The notes: a model not told the origin generated them from the sequence alone. Shown: positions 8,035 through 17,332, counted from the first letter of the stretch. The stretch is DNA of 64,000 nucleotides from SHAN690 sp023262195 (GCA_038142005.1 JAYQJE010000001.1:1178001-1242000); one strand, 5' to 3'. Made by a program: numbers and translations.

Positions 8035-8799
8035 ATGCGCAAAACACTAATTGCCGGTAATTGGAAGATGAATCTAGATTGGGACGAAGCCATGACTTTG
8101 TTTGCCAATCTTGTGAAGCTTGAAGCTGAGAACCACATTAATGTGGAAGTAGCTGTTTTTCCTCCGGCTACATACCTACGCCATTTTTATGAGCTCAAGA
8201 AGGATCGTAATTCTGGATTGGGTATTGGCGCACAAGATTGCTCCGCGCATGAATCTGGAGCTTACACAGGAGAAACTGCTGCATCCATGATCGCTAGTGT
8301 TGGTGCACAGTATATATTGGTTGGTCACTCAGAGCGAAGAGAATACCACAATGAATCTAATCATAGTCTATCTGATAAGGTCATACAAGCTTTGAAGTAT
8401 GGCTTATCACCTGTGTTTTGCTGTGGTGAGAAATTGGAAGATCGAGAAAACGAGAATCAGACATTTGTGATTGACAATCAACTCGACTCTACGATATTTA
8501 ATCTTTCGGAAGAAGATTTTAGTAAAGTGATTATTGCCTATGAACCAGTTTGGGCCATAGGTACAGGAAAGACCGCTAGCCCTGAGCAGGCACAAGAAAT
8601 GCACTCGTTTATTCGAGGATTGGTGCAGAGCCGATATGGTCATGATGTCGCAGAGAAATGCCGCATTTTATACGGTGGCAGCATGAAACCAAGTAATGCC
8701 AAGGAGTTATTATCTCAGCCCGATGTAGATGGAGGTCTCATCGGTGGCGCCTCATTGAGCATTAAGGAATTTGCTCAAATTATTGACAGCTCTGTTTGA
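8035..8799 (+). CDS. tpiA: triosephosphate isomerase
   Basis: A 254-residue TIM-barrel enzyme interconverting dihydroxyacetone phosphate and glyceraldehyde 3-phosphate in glycolysis and gluconeogenesis. The substrate lysine is in AGNWKMN, the catalytic histidine in LVGHSERR, the catalytic glutamate in IAYEPVWAIGTGK, and the phosphate-binding loops in YGGSMKPSNA and GGLIGGASL. The start is the ATG at 8035; a TTG one codon earlier is less likely. It follows the BT_3928-family gene by 13 bp and is convergent with floA. Confidence 0.97.
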   Translation: MRKTLIAGNWKMNLDWDEAMTLFANLVKLEAENHINVEVAVFPPATYLRHFYELKKDRNSGLGIGAQDCSAHESGAYTGETAASMIASVGAQYILVGHSERREYHNESNHSLSDKVIQALKYGLSPVFCCGEKLEDRENENQTFVIDNQLDSTIFNLSEEDFSKVIIAYEPVWAIGTGKTASPEQAQEMHSFIRGLVQSRYGHDVAEKCRILYGGSMKPSNAKELLSQPDVDGGLIGGASLSIKEFAQIIDSSV

Positions 8800-8828
8800 A
8801 AGGGAACGAACACCCTCTTGGCCTAAAC

Positions 8829-9830
8829 TTACTTTTTCTTGCTACTTGAAGTGCTCGATGGTTTTTCAGGTGGTTTGGCAATTGAATCACGCATTTCGGT
8901 ATCTGCCTGAATGTTGCGCAGCTTGTAATAGTCCATTACGCCTAAGTTGCCACTGCGAAATGCTTCTGCCATGGCCATTGGAATTTCAGCCTCGGCCTCG
9001 ATAACCTTGGCTCGTGCTTCTTGTGCCTTCGCTTTCATTTCTTGCTCATTCGCTACAGCCATTGCTCTACGTTCTTCTGCTTTTGCTTGGGCAATATTCT
9101 TATCCGCTTCAGCTTGATCAATTTGAAGTTCTGCTCCAATGTTTTTACCAATATCCACATCGGCAATATCAATGGAAAGGATTTCAAAGGCAGTTCCCGA
9201 ATCGAGTCCTCTGGTCAAAACCACTTTTGAAATAGAGTCTGGATTTTCCAGAACTGATTTATGGCTTTCGGCTGAGCCAATGCTCGTAACTATACCTTCA
9301 CCCACACGAGCCAAAATGGTGTCTTCGCCAGCACCACCAACCAACTGTTTAATGTTGGCCCGAACGGTAACACGTGCCTTGGCAATGAGCTGTATACCGT
9401 CTTTGGCAACCGCAGTAACTGGCGGTGTGTCAATCACTTTTGGATTTACAGACATTGTCACCGCCTCAAATACGTTTCGACCAGCAAGGTCAATGGCTGT
9501 TGCCATGTTAAAGTCTAAGGGAATATTAGCCTTGTCTGCTGAGATTAGCGCATTCACTACGTTTTGAATGTGTCCACCCGCAAGAAAATGTGCTTCGAGT
9601 AAGTCACTACTAATATCTATCCCAGCTTTTTTCGCGGAAATCATAGCGTTTACGATTATCGCTGGCGGAACCCGTCTCCAACGCATAAATATCAATTGCA
9701 GGAGCGCAACACGAGTGCCGGTTAAAACTGCCTGAAACCAAAGCCCTACTGGGATGAAATAGAATAAAAACCAGAGTCCCACAATCGAGACAATGACCAC
9801 TACAACCAACAATCCAATTCCTGATAACAT
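8829..9830 (-). CDS. floA: flotillin-like protein FloA
   Basis: A 333-residue FloA (UPF0365) protein. It has an N-terminal membrane anchor (residues 4-45, rich in V, I and F), a PHB/SPFH-like domain (NPKVIDTPPVTAVAKDGIQL near residue 128) and a C-terminal coiled coil with repeated EA pairs (QAKAEERRAMAVANEQEMKA). The tail ends in a Ser- and Lys-rich stretch. Bacterial flotillins scaffold membrane microdomains and help membrane-protein quality control and fluidity. It is the last gene of a clpS-M48-nfeD-floA operon, 10 bp after nfeD. FloA with NfeD is a conserved partnership. Confidence 0.93.
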   Translation of the reverse strand: MLSGIGLLVVVVIVSIVGLWFLFYFIPVGLWFQAVLTGTRVALLQLIFMRWRRVPPAIIVNAMISAKKAGIDISSDLLEAHFLAGGHIQNVVNALISADKANIPLDFNMATAIDLAGRNVFEAVTMSVNPKVIDTPPVTAVAKDGIQLIAKARVTVRANIKQLVGGAGEDTILARVGEGIVTSIGSAESHKSVLENPDSISKVVLTRGLDSGTAFEILSIDIADVDIGKNIGAELQIDQAEADKNIAQAKAEERRAMAVANEQEMKAKAQEARAKVIEAEAEIPMAMAEAFRSGNLGVMDYYKLRNIQADTEMRDSIAKPPEKPSSTSSSKKK

Positions 9831-9840
9831 ATACTTTGAT

Positions 9841-10299
9841 TTAAACCGGTTTTACGGTGACTTTGTTTCCTTCAATGTTAGTGATTTCGATGGGAGTATT
9901 GGCATCGATAAAATCTCCAATCGAACTTGCTTCAAATTTTTGGTCGTTCACGCGAATGTTGCCAATTGGATTTAGTCTGGAAATGGTGTTGCCTTTGTCT
10001 CCAATTTTCAGCGTATCTGTTGGATAAATCAATCGAGCTTTTATTTCAGAGTTTACACTTACCCGTGACCACGTTTTTGCACGAAAGGTCAATAGCATCA
10101 AACCAATCGATATGACAACTGATGCGGCTAAAGTATAATGGCCAGATGTGGTGTCAATTTGATAGGCGATATAGATGCTGGCTACAAGAAGTATGAGCCC
10201 CGCAATGCCGGGAATGCCCACTCCTGGAACCAAGAAAATCTCAATTAGCATCAACGCGATGGCTACCAAAAGAAGGAGTATCGCAACGGTCAAGGTCAT
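9841..10299 (-). CDS. NfeD family membrane protein
   Basis: A 152-residue short (NfeD1b-type) protein without the ClpP-like protease domain. Two or three hydrophobic segments occupy residues 1-75 (VAILLLLVAIALMLIEIFLV, GIAGLILLVASIYIAY, YTLAASVVISIGLMLLTF). They are followed by a small OB-fold domain with GDKGNTISRLNPIGNIRVND and FIDANTPIEITNIEGNKVTV. The NfeD OB domain is thought to interact with its neighbouring SPFH/flotillin protein, here FloA. Its ATG overlaps the stop of the M48 gene in ATGA, showing translational coupling. Confidence 0.9.
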   Translation of the reverse strand: MTLTVAILLLLVAIALMLIEIFLVPGVGIPGIAGLILLVASIYIAYQIDTTSGHYTLAASVVISIGLMLLTFRAKTWSRVSVNSEIKARLIYPTDTLKIGDKGNTISRLNPIGNIRVNDQKFEASSIGDFIDANTPIEITNIEGNKVTVKPV

Positions 10300-11084
10300 T
10301 TGGCTTTGTAATACTTCAATGCTTGCGGCATGAAATCGTTCAAATCCTTGATGCGTGTTTCGTCATGAGGGTGTGTACTTAAAAACTCAGGTGGCTTTGT
10401 GCCGCCATTGGCAGACATGCGCTTCCAAAAGTCTGGCGCTTCACGCGGATCATAACCTGCTAAAGCCATAAATACGAGCCCAAGTTTATCAGACTCCGTT
10501 TCGTGCATGCGTGAGTATTTCAACATCCCAAGCTGACCTCCCAAACCATAGGCCTGCTGGAATATGCTTTGTGTCAACTGTGGTTTGTCTGAAAGCGCCA
10601 CCCCTAGAGCGATTCCACCTCCTTGTAGTGCGAGGCCCTGACTCATGCGTTCATTGCCATGTCTGGCTATGGCATGGGCTATTTCATGTCCCATAACTAC
10701 TGCTAATCCTGCTTCATCTTTAGTGATGGGTAAAATGCCGGTGTAAAAAACAACCTTGCCGCCAGGCATGCACCACGCATTAACTGTGTTGTCCTCAACA
10801 AGATTAAATTCCCAGTTGAAATCCTTTACACGCTTACCTTGGCCATGCCGTTTAAGATATGACTCAGCGGCAGCAGCAATCTTATTGCCCACACGCTTGA
10901 CCATCTGTGCATCATCCGAATTAGCGATCGTTTTATTTTCATTTAAAAACGATTTATACTGAGTTAAACTCATAGACATCAGCTGGCTTTCGGGCAGCAT
11001 ATTTAGTTGTCTCCTACCAGTAATGGGAACTTTGCTACAACCAACCAAAAAGATGATCAATAGGGATGTAGCAATAAATCTCAT
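10296..11084 (-). CDS. M48 family zinc metallopeptidase, lipoprotein
   Basis: A 262-residue secreted peptidase. The signal peptide MRFIATSLLIIFLVGCSKVP has a lipobox ending in cysteine 16, so it is probably anchored to a membrane facing the periplasm. The zinc motif HEIAHAIARHGNERMS is at about residue 138, and the third ligand lies in the ETESDKLGL segment near 194. The domain resembles the LoiP/BepA-like class of M48 proteases that act on misfolded envelope proteins. Its stop overlaps nfeD and its start overlaps clpS, both as ATGA, so the four genes clpS, M48, nfeD and floA form one coupled unit. Confidence 0.92.
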   Translation of the reverse strand: MRFIATSLLIIFLVGCSKVPITGRRQLNMLPESQLMSMSLTQYKSFLNENKTIANSDDAQMVKRVGNKIAAAAESYLKRHGQGKRVKDFNWEFNLVEDNTVNAWCMPGGKVVFYTGILPITKDEAGLAVVMGHEIAHAIARHGNERMSQGLALQGGGIALGVALSDKPQLTQSIFQQAYGLGGQLGMLKYSRMHETESDKLGLVFMALAGYDPREAPDFWKRMSANGGTKPPEFLSTHPHDETRIKDLNDFMPQALKYYKAK

Positions 11085-11359
11085 TTCTCGATTTTGGCGC
11101 TAAGCTTCCTATCCAAAAGGCGTACGCACATTTTTTCCAGTTTTTCAATTGAGCCACGCTTCACGTCACATTTACCTTTGGTATGGACAATGTAGGCACA
11201 CTGCTCTGCTTGTGTAACATCATGATAACATATTTCAACCAATGATTCAATTACATGATCGAAGGTGTTCACATCATCATTAAAAAGCATCAAGACAAAA
11301 GCGGTGTCATTTGCGCTTTCAACTTGAATTTCTTCTTGTGTTTCAAAATTTGAATTCAT
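11081..11359 (-). CDS. clpS: ATP-dependent Clp protease adaptor ClpS
   Basis: A 92-residue ClpS adaptor, which delivers N-degron substrates to ClpAP-type proteases. Visible motifs are FVLMLFNDDVNTFDHVIESL (with the conserved N-D-D-x-N-T/F-binding segment) and QAEQCAYIVHTKGKC followed by RGSIEKL. I chose the ATG at 11359; a GTG lies two codons upstream at 11365. It is the first gene of the clpS-M48-nfeD-floA operon and has the best protein-gene promoter in the window, at 11380-11408. Confidence 0.92.
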   Translation of the reverse strand: MNSNFETQEEIQVESANDTAFVLMLFNDDVNTFDHVIESLVEICYHDVTQAEQCAYIVHTKGKCDVKRGSIEKLEKMCVRLLDRKLSAKIEK

Positions 11360-11379
11360 CTTCACCTTGTTGAATACTG

Positions 11380-11408
11380 CAAATGTATTTTACAGACTTA
11401 TTTTTCAA
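11380..11408 (-). promoter_or_regulatory. Bacteroidota promoter of the clpS-floA operon
   Basis: On the minus strand TTG (11408-11406), an 18-base spacer and TACATTTG (11387-11380) match the phylum's -33 / -7 consensus TTG ... TAnnTTTG. The -7 element ends 20 bases before the clpS ATG. The -33 element lies inside the last codons of the upstream SPOR-repeat gene. Confidence 0.65.
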
Positions 11409-11964
11409 TGACTTTTGCCTGATTTAATCCCTGACCAATAAAGTCATTAACCAACGCGGAGGCAGATTCTTGGTCGTTATAAGACCCATAATAATACGTG
11501 TTGGATCCATCACCGTTTACTACTTTATCTACTCCGTCACTGCTCAAACTTAGAATCACTCGAGCTTGGGACACGGGTACTTGTCCGGCAAACGTGCCCA
11601 ACAGTATTCGATACTTTCCATCGCTAGTTTCAATTGGATTTTCGGCTGTGTTGCTGCTCTGACCTAATTGATTTTGAGCTTCCTCAACGGTAAGTCTTTT
11701 TCCATTGCTGTATGCAGTCACAAATGCATCTACTACACCAATAGCGCGAATCTCTTCTTTAACTCTATCAGCCTTGGCAAAATCTTGGAATACTCCATTG
11801 CTGTAGCGGTAATTGCCATTGGGAAGGTTTTCTTGATTCAATGGAGTGATTCCAAATATATCATCTGAAGTCACGGGTTTACTGTAAACCCCGACTTGTA
11901 CCGTATAGAAAACACCGCTAAAGTTGTCTATGGACTGTACTTCAAGCGGACCACGCTTCACCAA
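11398..11964 (-). CDS. giant TPR/PD40/SPOR envelope protein, C-terminal SPOR block (block 4 of 4)
   Basis: The last about 190 residues of the giant envelope protein spanning 11398-17332. It holds two SPOR-like units: FYTVQVGVYSKPV with AFVTAYSNGKRLTVEEAQ, and YRILLGTFAGQVPVSQARVI with ANALVNDF-like spacing near the end. SPOR domains bind peptidoglycan stripped of stem peptides. The frame joins the preceding block through a G run at 11975-11980 (plus strand); one added base gives INNAPPVSNLVKRGPLEVQS. The initial methionine is not a genuine start. Confidence 0.7.
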   Translation of the reverse strand: MVKRGPLEVQSIDNFSGVFYTVQVGVYSKPVTSDDIFGITPLNQENLPNGNYRYSNGVFQDFAKADRVKEEIRAIGVVDAFVTAYSNGKRLTVEEAQNQLGQSSNTAENPIETSDGKYRILLGTFAGQVPVSQARVILSLSSDGVDKVVNGDGSNTYYYGSYNDQESASALVNDFIGQGLNQAKVIEK

Positions 11965-14900
11965 GTTTGATACTGGGGGGCATTATTTATAGAGGTTGTT
12001 GCCGCTGGGGTTGAAGGCCGATCATTCCTTCCTTCTGGTCTAGTGTAGGCAACAGGCTCGCCAGAGGCAATAGCACTTCGTGCTGCCTCAACGCTGATGC
12101 GGTTACCATCTTTATAGGCCACTACAAACGCATCCCGATAGCCGATGCCACGAATTTCATCCTTGGCAAAATCTGCCTCGGTAAATTTGCTGAACGCACC
12201 TGCAGTATACCTGGTGAAACCAGCGCCTGTACTTTCACCAGTAATGGGCTTGATACCCTTAAATGCATCCTGCTTAATTTCATTTCGGAACGCGCCAATT
12301 TGAACTTTAAACAAAATGCCATTGGGGAGTTCAGAATCAATTGGAATGGGCGATGATTCGCTATAGTAAGCGTTGGTTGGTATATCATCCAACTCAAAAA
12401 TGGTGTTGGTCAGAATATCTTCCTGCACTTCTACAGGGCGATCGTTTTCTTCGGGTGGTGTCAAGGCAAAGTCTTCGACCTCTTTTTCACCAGAAAGTTC
12501 ATTTACAGTAATATCATCACCATCGATAGGCGTTGAGTCAATAGAGGTGCCATCCGTGGCAACGGCTGTTTCAATATCTTGAATATCTGTGGAAGTGGTG
12601 TCTTCAACATCACTCTTATAATAGGCGAGTATGGGAGTGTAAACTTGTTCAGGATTTTTAAGCAAAGCAATATTTGCCTTGTTTTCAATAAATGCGGCTT
12701 GACGTTTAAGCTTGGCAACTGCCGCACTGGTGCTGTCTGCTTTTTCGTATAAAACAAACGCTTCTTGTGTGCGCTTTATCGAGCTTGAAGCACTGTTCTC
12801 AGAATTGTTGGTTGCTTCACCGAGTGAGCCCTCCAAAACAGCTTGGGCCTGTTCCGTATAGCTTCGTTCAAGTTGGGCAAGGCTCGCAGCTAAGGTCTGC
12901 AAAGAGTCAACTTGTCTTATTTGTTTATTGTATTCTGCAAACTGTTCTGTTTGCGCCACATCTGCTTGCTCTGTAGGGTTTAATTTGCTGGTGACCACGG
13001 GCAATGCTGTAGCCTCGCCACCGGGTATGATGAAGTTTTGTGCAATAGCTTTAGTCTCTATTGCCATCATTTCATCGGCCAATTTAAACGCTAAATCTGC
13101 TTCAAGTTTTTTCATTGCCAGCATATGCTCGGCCTCTCTTACTGCTTTTTGAGCAGCGGGTATGTCTTTTTTCTTCTTTATGAGGGCTGCTTCCTTACGC
13201 TTTTCTTCGACCACTAATTCAAGTTTTTCAGCTTCTTTGGTAATGACCTGTGCTTCTAAAATTTGCTTTTCGGATGCCAATTGCTCTTCGGCACTTTTTT
13301 GCAATAAAACTTGCTCTACAATTAAAATTTTTGGTTCTGAAGCTTCATAGAATTTTGATTCTAATTCAAGAAGCTCAAGCTGGTTTTGAGCTTGTTCCAG
13401 TTCCAATTCGATGGCAGGCTTTTCCTTCTTCTTGGCATTGACTAGTTTGGTTTCCAATTCAGCAACCTTTGTTTCTTGCTCCGTTATTGCAGCATAGCTG
13501 TTTTGAGCTTTTTGGTCGTATTCGGCTGGTTTTTCGCTGCCTACTGATTCATAGCCTTCAAAGCGCTCTGCACCTTTTATTACAACTGTTTCTGGCGCCT
13601 CGGGCGAATTCAAGCTAGCTACTGATTTTGCTGAGTTTTGGGCGAGCGATGCTTGCACGTAAGCTTTTTCAGCATTGATTTCAACTAGTTTTTCGTTGAG
13701 GTCATCTATCTGATTGGCGTCCTGAGTATTACTTAATCTAGTTTCTGTTTTATACTCTTCGTTCTTGAGTCCCATGAGCCAGTTTTGATACAGCAACTCC
13801 TGCTTTAAACTTCGCTCTGTAGTGTCCTCAATACTCTCTAAGTCTTTCTCAATTTCTAGGAATGAGGTGCTATTGTAGCTTTCTACTAGTGTATTAAGCT
13901 GAGTTTGAAGTTCAGCCGATGATTTTGCATACTCTTCTTTCAATTGGTTGTTGTTTACTTCCAATTGAAGTTGAGCAGCTCGCGTTTCACGTTTTTGCTT
14001 TTGAGTGTTGATTTCCGCAGCTAGATCTTCAAGTTCGTAGCGCTCAGCATTCGTTTTTGCATTGGAAATTTTGTCTCCGAGTACTATTAGTTCTTGTAGC
14101 AATGCATTTGCCCAGGCTTTGTTAATCGCTATTTCATTGGCTAACTGATCAGGTGAATCGCTTGATTTCAATTCAGCGACTTGAGTCTTGTAATTGGTAT
14201 TTATTGATTCAAAGCTCTCTGGAGTTCCTGGAGTTGTGGGTTTGCTTCCATTTTCAGATGGCCCATCATTTGTTTCTATGCCCTCATTAATGGCTAAGTT
14301 GCTTTCATTGGCTAAGGATTCATCGCTTGCTTCACCTGAGGTTCCGTTTTCAATTTGATCTACTGATATTAGGCCAGAATCCTCTGATTCGGATAAGTTT
14401 TCTGCATTGCTTAATTCATTGGTAACTTGAGATTCTGTGTCTAAAGAGGTTGATTCTGCTATGCTTGACTCGGAGGCTAGAGTTGCGCTTTCGGCCTGCG
14501 CATCGGATAGCGTTGCTATATTAGAATAAGCTTCAAGGGCAAGATCGCTTTTCTCATTTTTCTTCTGTTCTAAGGTTTGAATCTCATTACCAATCTGAAG
14601 CTTTTCGTCCACGTTTGTAGTGGACTCTTGAGCGGCTGTGAGGCTATCTATTCGATATTGTATGTTATCAACCCACTGATCGTAGATCTCGGCCTTCTTA
14701 CTTTCCTCTATGATTGGATCATTTTCTTCTATCTCATCCAAAGCCTGTTGGAGCTGAAGGTCATAGTTCCCTCCTATTATTTCTGGCTCTGACTCAACGG
14801 CTTCAATGACTCTGATATCATCGTTGAGGTCGTCTATATCCGAACTCGTTGCCAAGTCTTCACCATTTGTAGCCTGAGTGTCATTTTGCAAATTTTCAGG

Positions 14901-15134
14901 CTCATTATCTGAAGATTCGCTATCGTCATTCGCGGGTAAGTCAGCAATTTCACCTTGTGATGAGGAACTCACATTTTCATTGGAATTTGTTCCATCCGCG
15001 GTTTGTGTTTCACTAGGGCCATCTTTTCTGGCTTTGGCTAGCGCTGCATCGGATGCTTCCTGGGCAAGTTCAGGTGAAATGAATGCGACAAGCGCTGGAT
15101 CATTCGAGGTCTTGGTCTCAAGCTCACCTTGCAA
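11958..15134 (-). CDS. giant TPR/PD40/SPOR envelope protein, coiled-coil block (block 3 of 4)
   Basis: About 1,058 residues of extremely acidic, Glu/Ala/Ser-rich sequence with long heptad-like stretches (for example KIEELEEK-like runs and EKRKEAALIKKKKDIPAAQK), low complexity Ser/Asn/Glu segments, and near its end the first of three SPOR-like units (GILFKVQIGAFRNEIKQDAF, then GYRDAFVVAYKDGNRISVEA). The long coiled coil could span the periplasm. It is split from the upstream block by two frame breaks at 15253-15258 and 15283-15286; between them the sequence reads KVIIGGLAG and NNASSYGALVTGLIEGTAIA. No enzyme domain is recognised. Confidence 0.7.
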   Translation of the reverse strand: MQGELETKTSNDPALVAFISPELAQEASDAALAKARKDGPSETQTADGTNSNENVSSSSQGEIADLPANDDSESSDNEPENLQNDTQATNGEDLATSSDIDDLNDDIRVIEAVESEPEIIGGNYDLQLQQALDEIEENDPIIEESKKAEIYDQWVDNIQYRIDSLTAAQESTTNVDEKLQIGNEIQTLEQKKNEKSDLALEAYSNIATLSDAQAESATLASESSIAESTSLDTESQVTNELSNAENLSESEDSGLISVDQIENGTSGEASDESLANESNLAINEGIETNDGPSENGSKPTTPGTPESFESINTNYKTQVAELKSSDSPDQLANEIAINKAWANALLQELIVLGDKISNAKTNAERYELEDLAAEINTQKQKRETRAAQLQLEVNNNQLKEEYAKSSAELQTQLNTLVESYNSTSFLEIEKDLESIEDTTERSLKQELLYQNWLMGLKNEEYKTETRLSNTQDANQIDDLNEKLVEINAEKAYVQASLAQNSAKSVASLNSPEAPETVVIKGAERFEGYESVGSEKPAEYDQKAQNSYAAITEQETKVAELETKLVNAKKKEKPAIELELEQAQNQLELLELESKFYEASEPKILIVEQVLLQKSAEEQLASEKQILEAQVITKEAEKLELVVEEKRKEAALIKKKKDIPAAQKAVREAEHMLAMKKLEADLAFKLADEMMAIETKAIAQNFIIPGGEATALPVVTSKLNPTEQADVAQTEQFAEYNKQIRQVDSLQTLAASLAQLERSYTEQAQAVLEGSLGEATNNSENSASSSIKRTQEAFVLYEKADSTSAAVAKLKRQAAFIENKANIALLKNPEQVYTPILAYYKSDVEDTTSTDIQDIETAVATDGTSIDSTPIDGDDITVNELSGEKEVEDFALTPPEENDRPVEVQEDILTNTIFELDDIPTNAYYSESSPIPIDSELPNGILFKVQIGAFRNEIKQDAFKGIKPITGESTGAGFTRYTAGAFSKFTEADFAKDEIRGIGYRDAFVVAYKDGNRISVEAARSAIASGEPVAYTRPEGRNDRPSTPAATTSINNAPQYQTW

Positions 15135-15278
15135 TGTGTTAATCGCTGATGCACTTAGAGGATTGGATGTGTTGCCAGAGCTAATATTTGATGCGGCAAT
15201 TGCTGTTCCTTCAATCAGTCCAGTGACTAATGCACCATAGGAGCTAGCATTATTTTTTGCCCGCTAAGCCACCGATAA

Positions 15279-16790
15279 TTACTTTTCTGCGAGGGTTAGT
15301 GCTGCCTCTTTTTCGGGTCGAGCCGCAGCTGCGTTTTGCTTTTGAGTTTTTAGTTCTTCAATGATGGCCTTGTCCTTAGTGTTTTCGATCTCCGAGTCAT
15401 AGTATGAGATTTCTTCATCTATCCCAGCTATGTCGCTGCTAATCTCATCACGTTCTTGGAGCTTATCTTCATAAATGGCATCTATTGGTTCGGATCGGGT
15501 CTCAAAGCTTGAGGCAAGTTTGTTTTCAAAACCCTCAACTGATTGGAAATTTTCGCCCTTGGCCTTCGATTGATTTAGCATGGCAATGCTAGCATCTCCC
15601 GTGCCTGCCTTGGCCTCCTCTATTGCGCTTAGCATAGATGCGGCAGCATTCTGTCTAAGGTCTGCTTCATTCTTGTACTCAACGGCTATTTCAGCAGCTA
15701 GTGAAGCTTCAGCTAATTCCGTAGTATCCGTTGAGCTCGATTTTTGGCTTGCTGTATTGTATAGTAGTGCTGCCTTTTCGTTAAGTAGATCAGCTTCTCT
15801 TGCCAGCTGTTCTTGAAGTTTTTCTGCCTCTTTAATCAATTCCTCTGTAGTGGAAGCATCTTCTGTTTGAGTCTCTGAGGCAATGGATTCATCTAAAATT
15901 TCGGTAGTTCGAAGATCGTCCTCCGAACTGTTTACAGCTAGACTCGCTTGTTTTCTTAAGATGTCAGCGGTAAGCAACGATTCCTCCAAAGGCTCATCAA
16001 AGTGGTTGATAATCTGAAGTTGCTCTTTACCATCATTATTCAGCAAGGTCATCTCTTGACGGAATTGCTTGAGGCCTTTATCCCTAGGTATTTCTACTAG
16101 ACCTGTATGAATCGCGTTGCTTTCTTCAGCTTCAATAATGAATTTGTATTGCCCACTTCCCTTGATGTCTATCAAGTAGCCACCAAATTGCCGCTCGGAT
16201 TCAAAAACTCCTAAAGTTTTGTTTTGAACCACATCTTCTACAGTAATCTTAGCCTTTTTTGAACCCTCTGCTTCGAAGGTGCCTTTGATAATGGTCAAGT
16301 CCAACGGAACTCGTTCAATACCGATTTGATAAACGGAGACTTGATTACTACTGGTCTCTCGGTTGCTCGAGAACCAAGCCATTTTTTCATCGTTGTCAGA
16401 AATAAACATGAAATCGTCCCAAGGAGTATTGATGGCAAATTCCATATTAATAGGTTGTGTCCAAGTGCCATCACCTCTGCGTGTGCTTTTAAAGATATCG
16501 TAGCCGCCCATACTGTTGTGTCCTTTCGATGCGAAGTACAAAACGCTGCCGTCAGGGTGTATGAAAGGGTAATCCTCATCATATGGAGTATTGATGACCG
16601 AACTAAGCCGTTGGGGTTGACTCCAATCACCCGTGGGTAGTTTCTGGATGACATATAAATCTTTGCCCATTTCATTTTTCTTTGAGTAGCTTCCGTAATA
16701 GATATAATCGGCCTCTTGCTGGAAATACATTAGGAACTTTGCATCCCTGTCCTTGTCCTCATCACTCATGAAATCTTCCGGTTTCACCAT
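15279..16790 (-). CDS. giant TPR/PD40/SPOR envelope protein, PD40 beta-propeller block (block 2 of 4)
   Basis: About 500 residues with WD40-like PD40 repeats in its first 160: DADYIYYGSYSKKNEMGKDL-like, then DYPFIHPDGSVLYFASKGHN followed by GGYDIFKS, then WFSSNRETSSNQVSVYQI. A Glu/Ala-rich helical region follows from about residue 260. This TPR plus PD40 order resembles PorE of the type IX secretion machinery. In frame upstream of the apparent start lies VDHYIEQCKSGIDLVSNFTD, showing that the block continues from the TPR block through a break near 16935. Confidence 0.72.
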   Translation of the reverse strand: MVKPEDFMSDEDKDRDAKFLMYFQQEADYIYYGSYSKKNEMGKDLYVIQKLPTGDWSQPQRLSSVINTPYDEDYPFIHPDGSVLYFASKGHNSMGGYDIFKSTRRGDGTWTQPINMEFAINTPWDDFMFISDNDEKMAWFSSNRETSSNQVSVYQIGIERVPLDLTIIKGTFEAEGSKKAKITVEDVVQNKTLGVFESERQFGGYLIDIKGSGQYKFIIEAEESNAIHTGLVEIPRDKGLKQFRQEMTLLNNDGKEQLQIINHFDEPLEESLLTADILRKQASLAVNSSEDDLRTTEILDESIASETQTEDASTTEELIKEAEKLQEQLAREADLLNEKAALLYNTASQKSSSTDTTELAEASLAAEIAVEYKNEADLRQNAAASMLSAIEEAKAGTGDASIAMLNQSKAKGENFQSVEGFENKLASSFETRSEPIDAIYEDKLQERDEISSDIAGIDEEISYYDSEIENTKDKAIIEELKTQKQNAAAARPEKEAALTLAEK

Positions 16791-16930
16791 GATTTTTCCA
16801 CCAAATTCACTCAGATCGTAGTTTCGGTAGAATTCGGTACGAGGAAGCGTTTCGCGGCTGATAACCGAGATATCAGTAAAGTTGCTTACAAGGTCAATAC
16901 CGCTTTTGCATTGTTCTATGTAATGATCTA

Positions 16931-17332
16931 CTAGAGTACTTTCTTTATCTTTTTTGAAGCGTCAGCCTTATATCGCTCATAAAACTTTATGGCTTTTTCG
17001 AAACGGTAATTTAAGTGGAGGCCAAGACCATAATAGAAGTTGGCTAGGTTGGGAGGCTCCTCGCTTTCAACGGCATATTTTAAATATTTCAGTGCTTGTT
17101 CCTTATCGCTACTGGTAAATAATTGGCATGCCCCAAACCTCAAATTATATTCAGGACTTCGTAACTTCAGGGCGAGGAGTTGGGAGTATTTGGCGAATGC
17201 CTCCTCGTATTTTTCTTCTTCAAAAAGGGTTTCTGCAGTCTCTTTGAGCTCTTCCTCACCTTGACTCCAAGCCATTGCAGGAAGGATTAAGAGGCAGGCT
17301 AGGATAATAATTATTTGTCGCCTAAGGCTCAA
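16931..17332 (-). CDS. giant TPR/PD40/SPOR envelope protein, N-terminal TPR block (block 1 of 4)
   Basis: First 133 residues of the giant protein. The start codon is a TTG at 17332; the frame has a stop just upstream and no ATG option. A signal peptide (LRRQIIIILACLLILPAMAW ending SQ) is followed by TPR-like helices: ETLFEEEKYEEAFAKYSQLL, KEQALKYLKYAVESEEPPNL and FYYGLGLHLNYRFEKAIKFY. The frame breaks near 16935. The whole gene encodes about 1,978 residues: signal peptide, TPRs, PD40 propeller, long acidic coiled coil and three SPOR-like units, probably a periplasmic or outer-membrane peptidoglycan-binding scaffold. Confidence 0.72.
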   Translation of the reverse strand: MSLRRQIIIILACLLILPAMAWSQGEEELKETAETLFEEEKYEEAFAKYSQLLALKLRSPEYNLRFGACQLFTSSDKEQALKYLKYAVESEEPPNLANFYYGLGLHLNYRFEKAIKFYERYKADASKKIKKVL

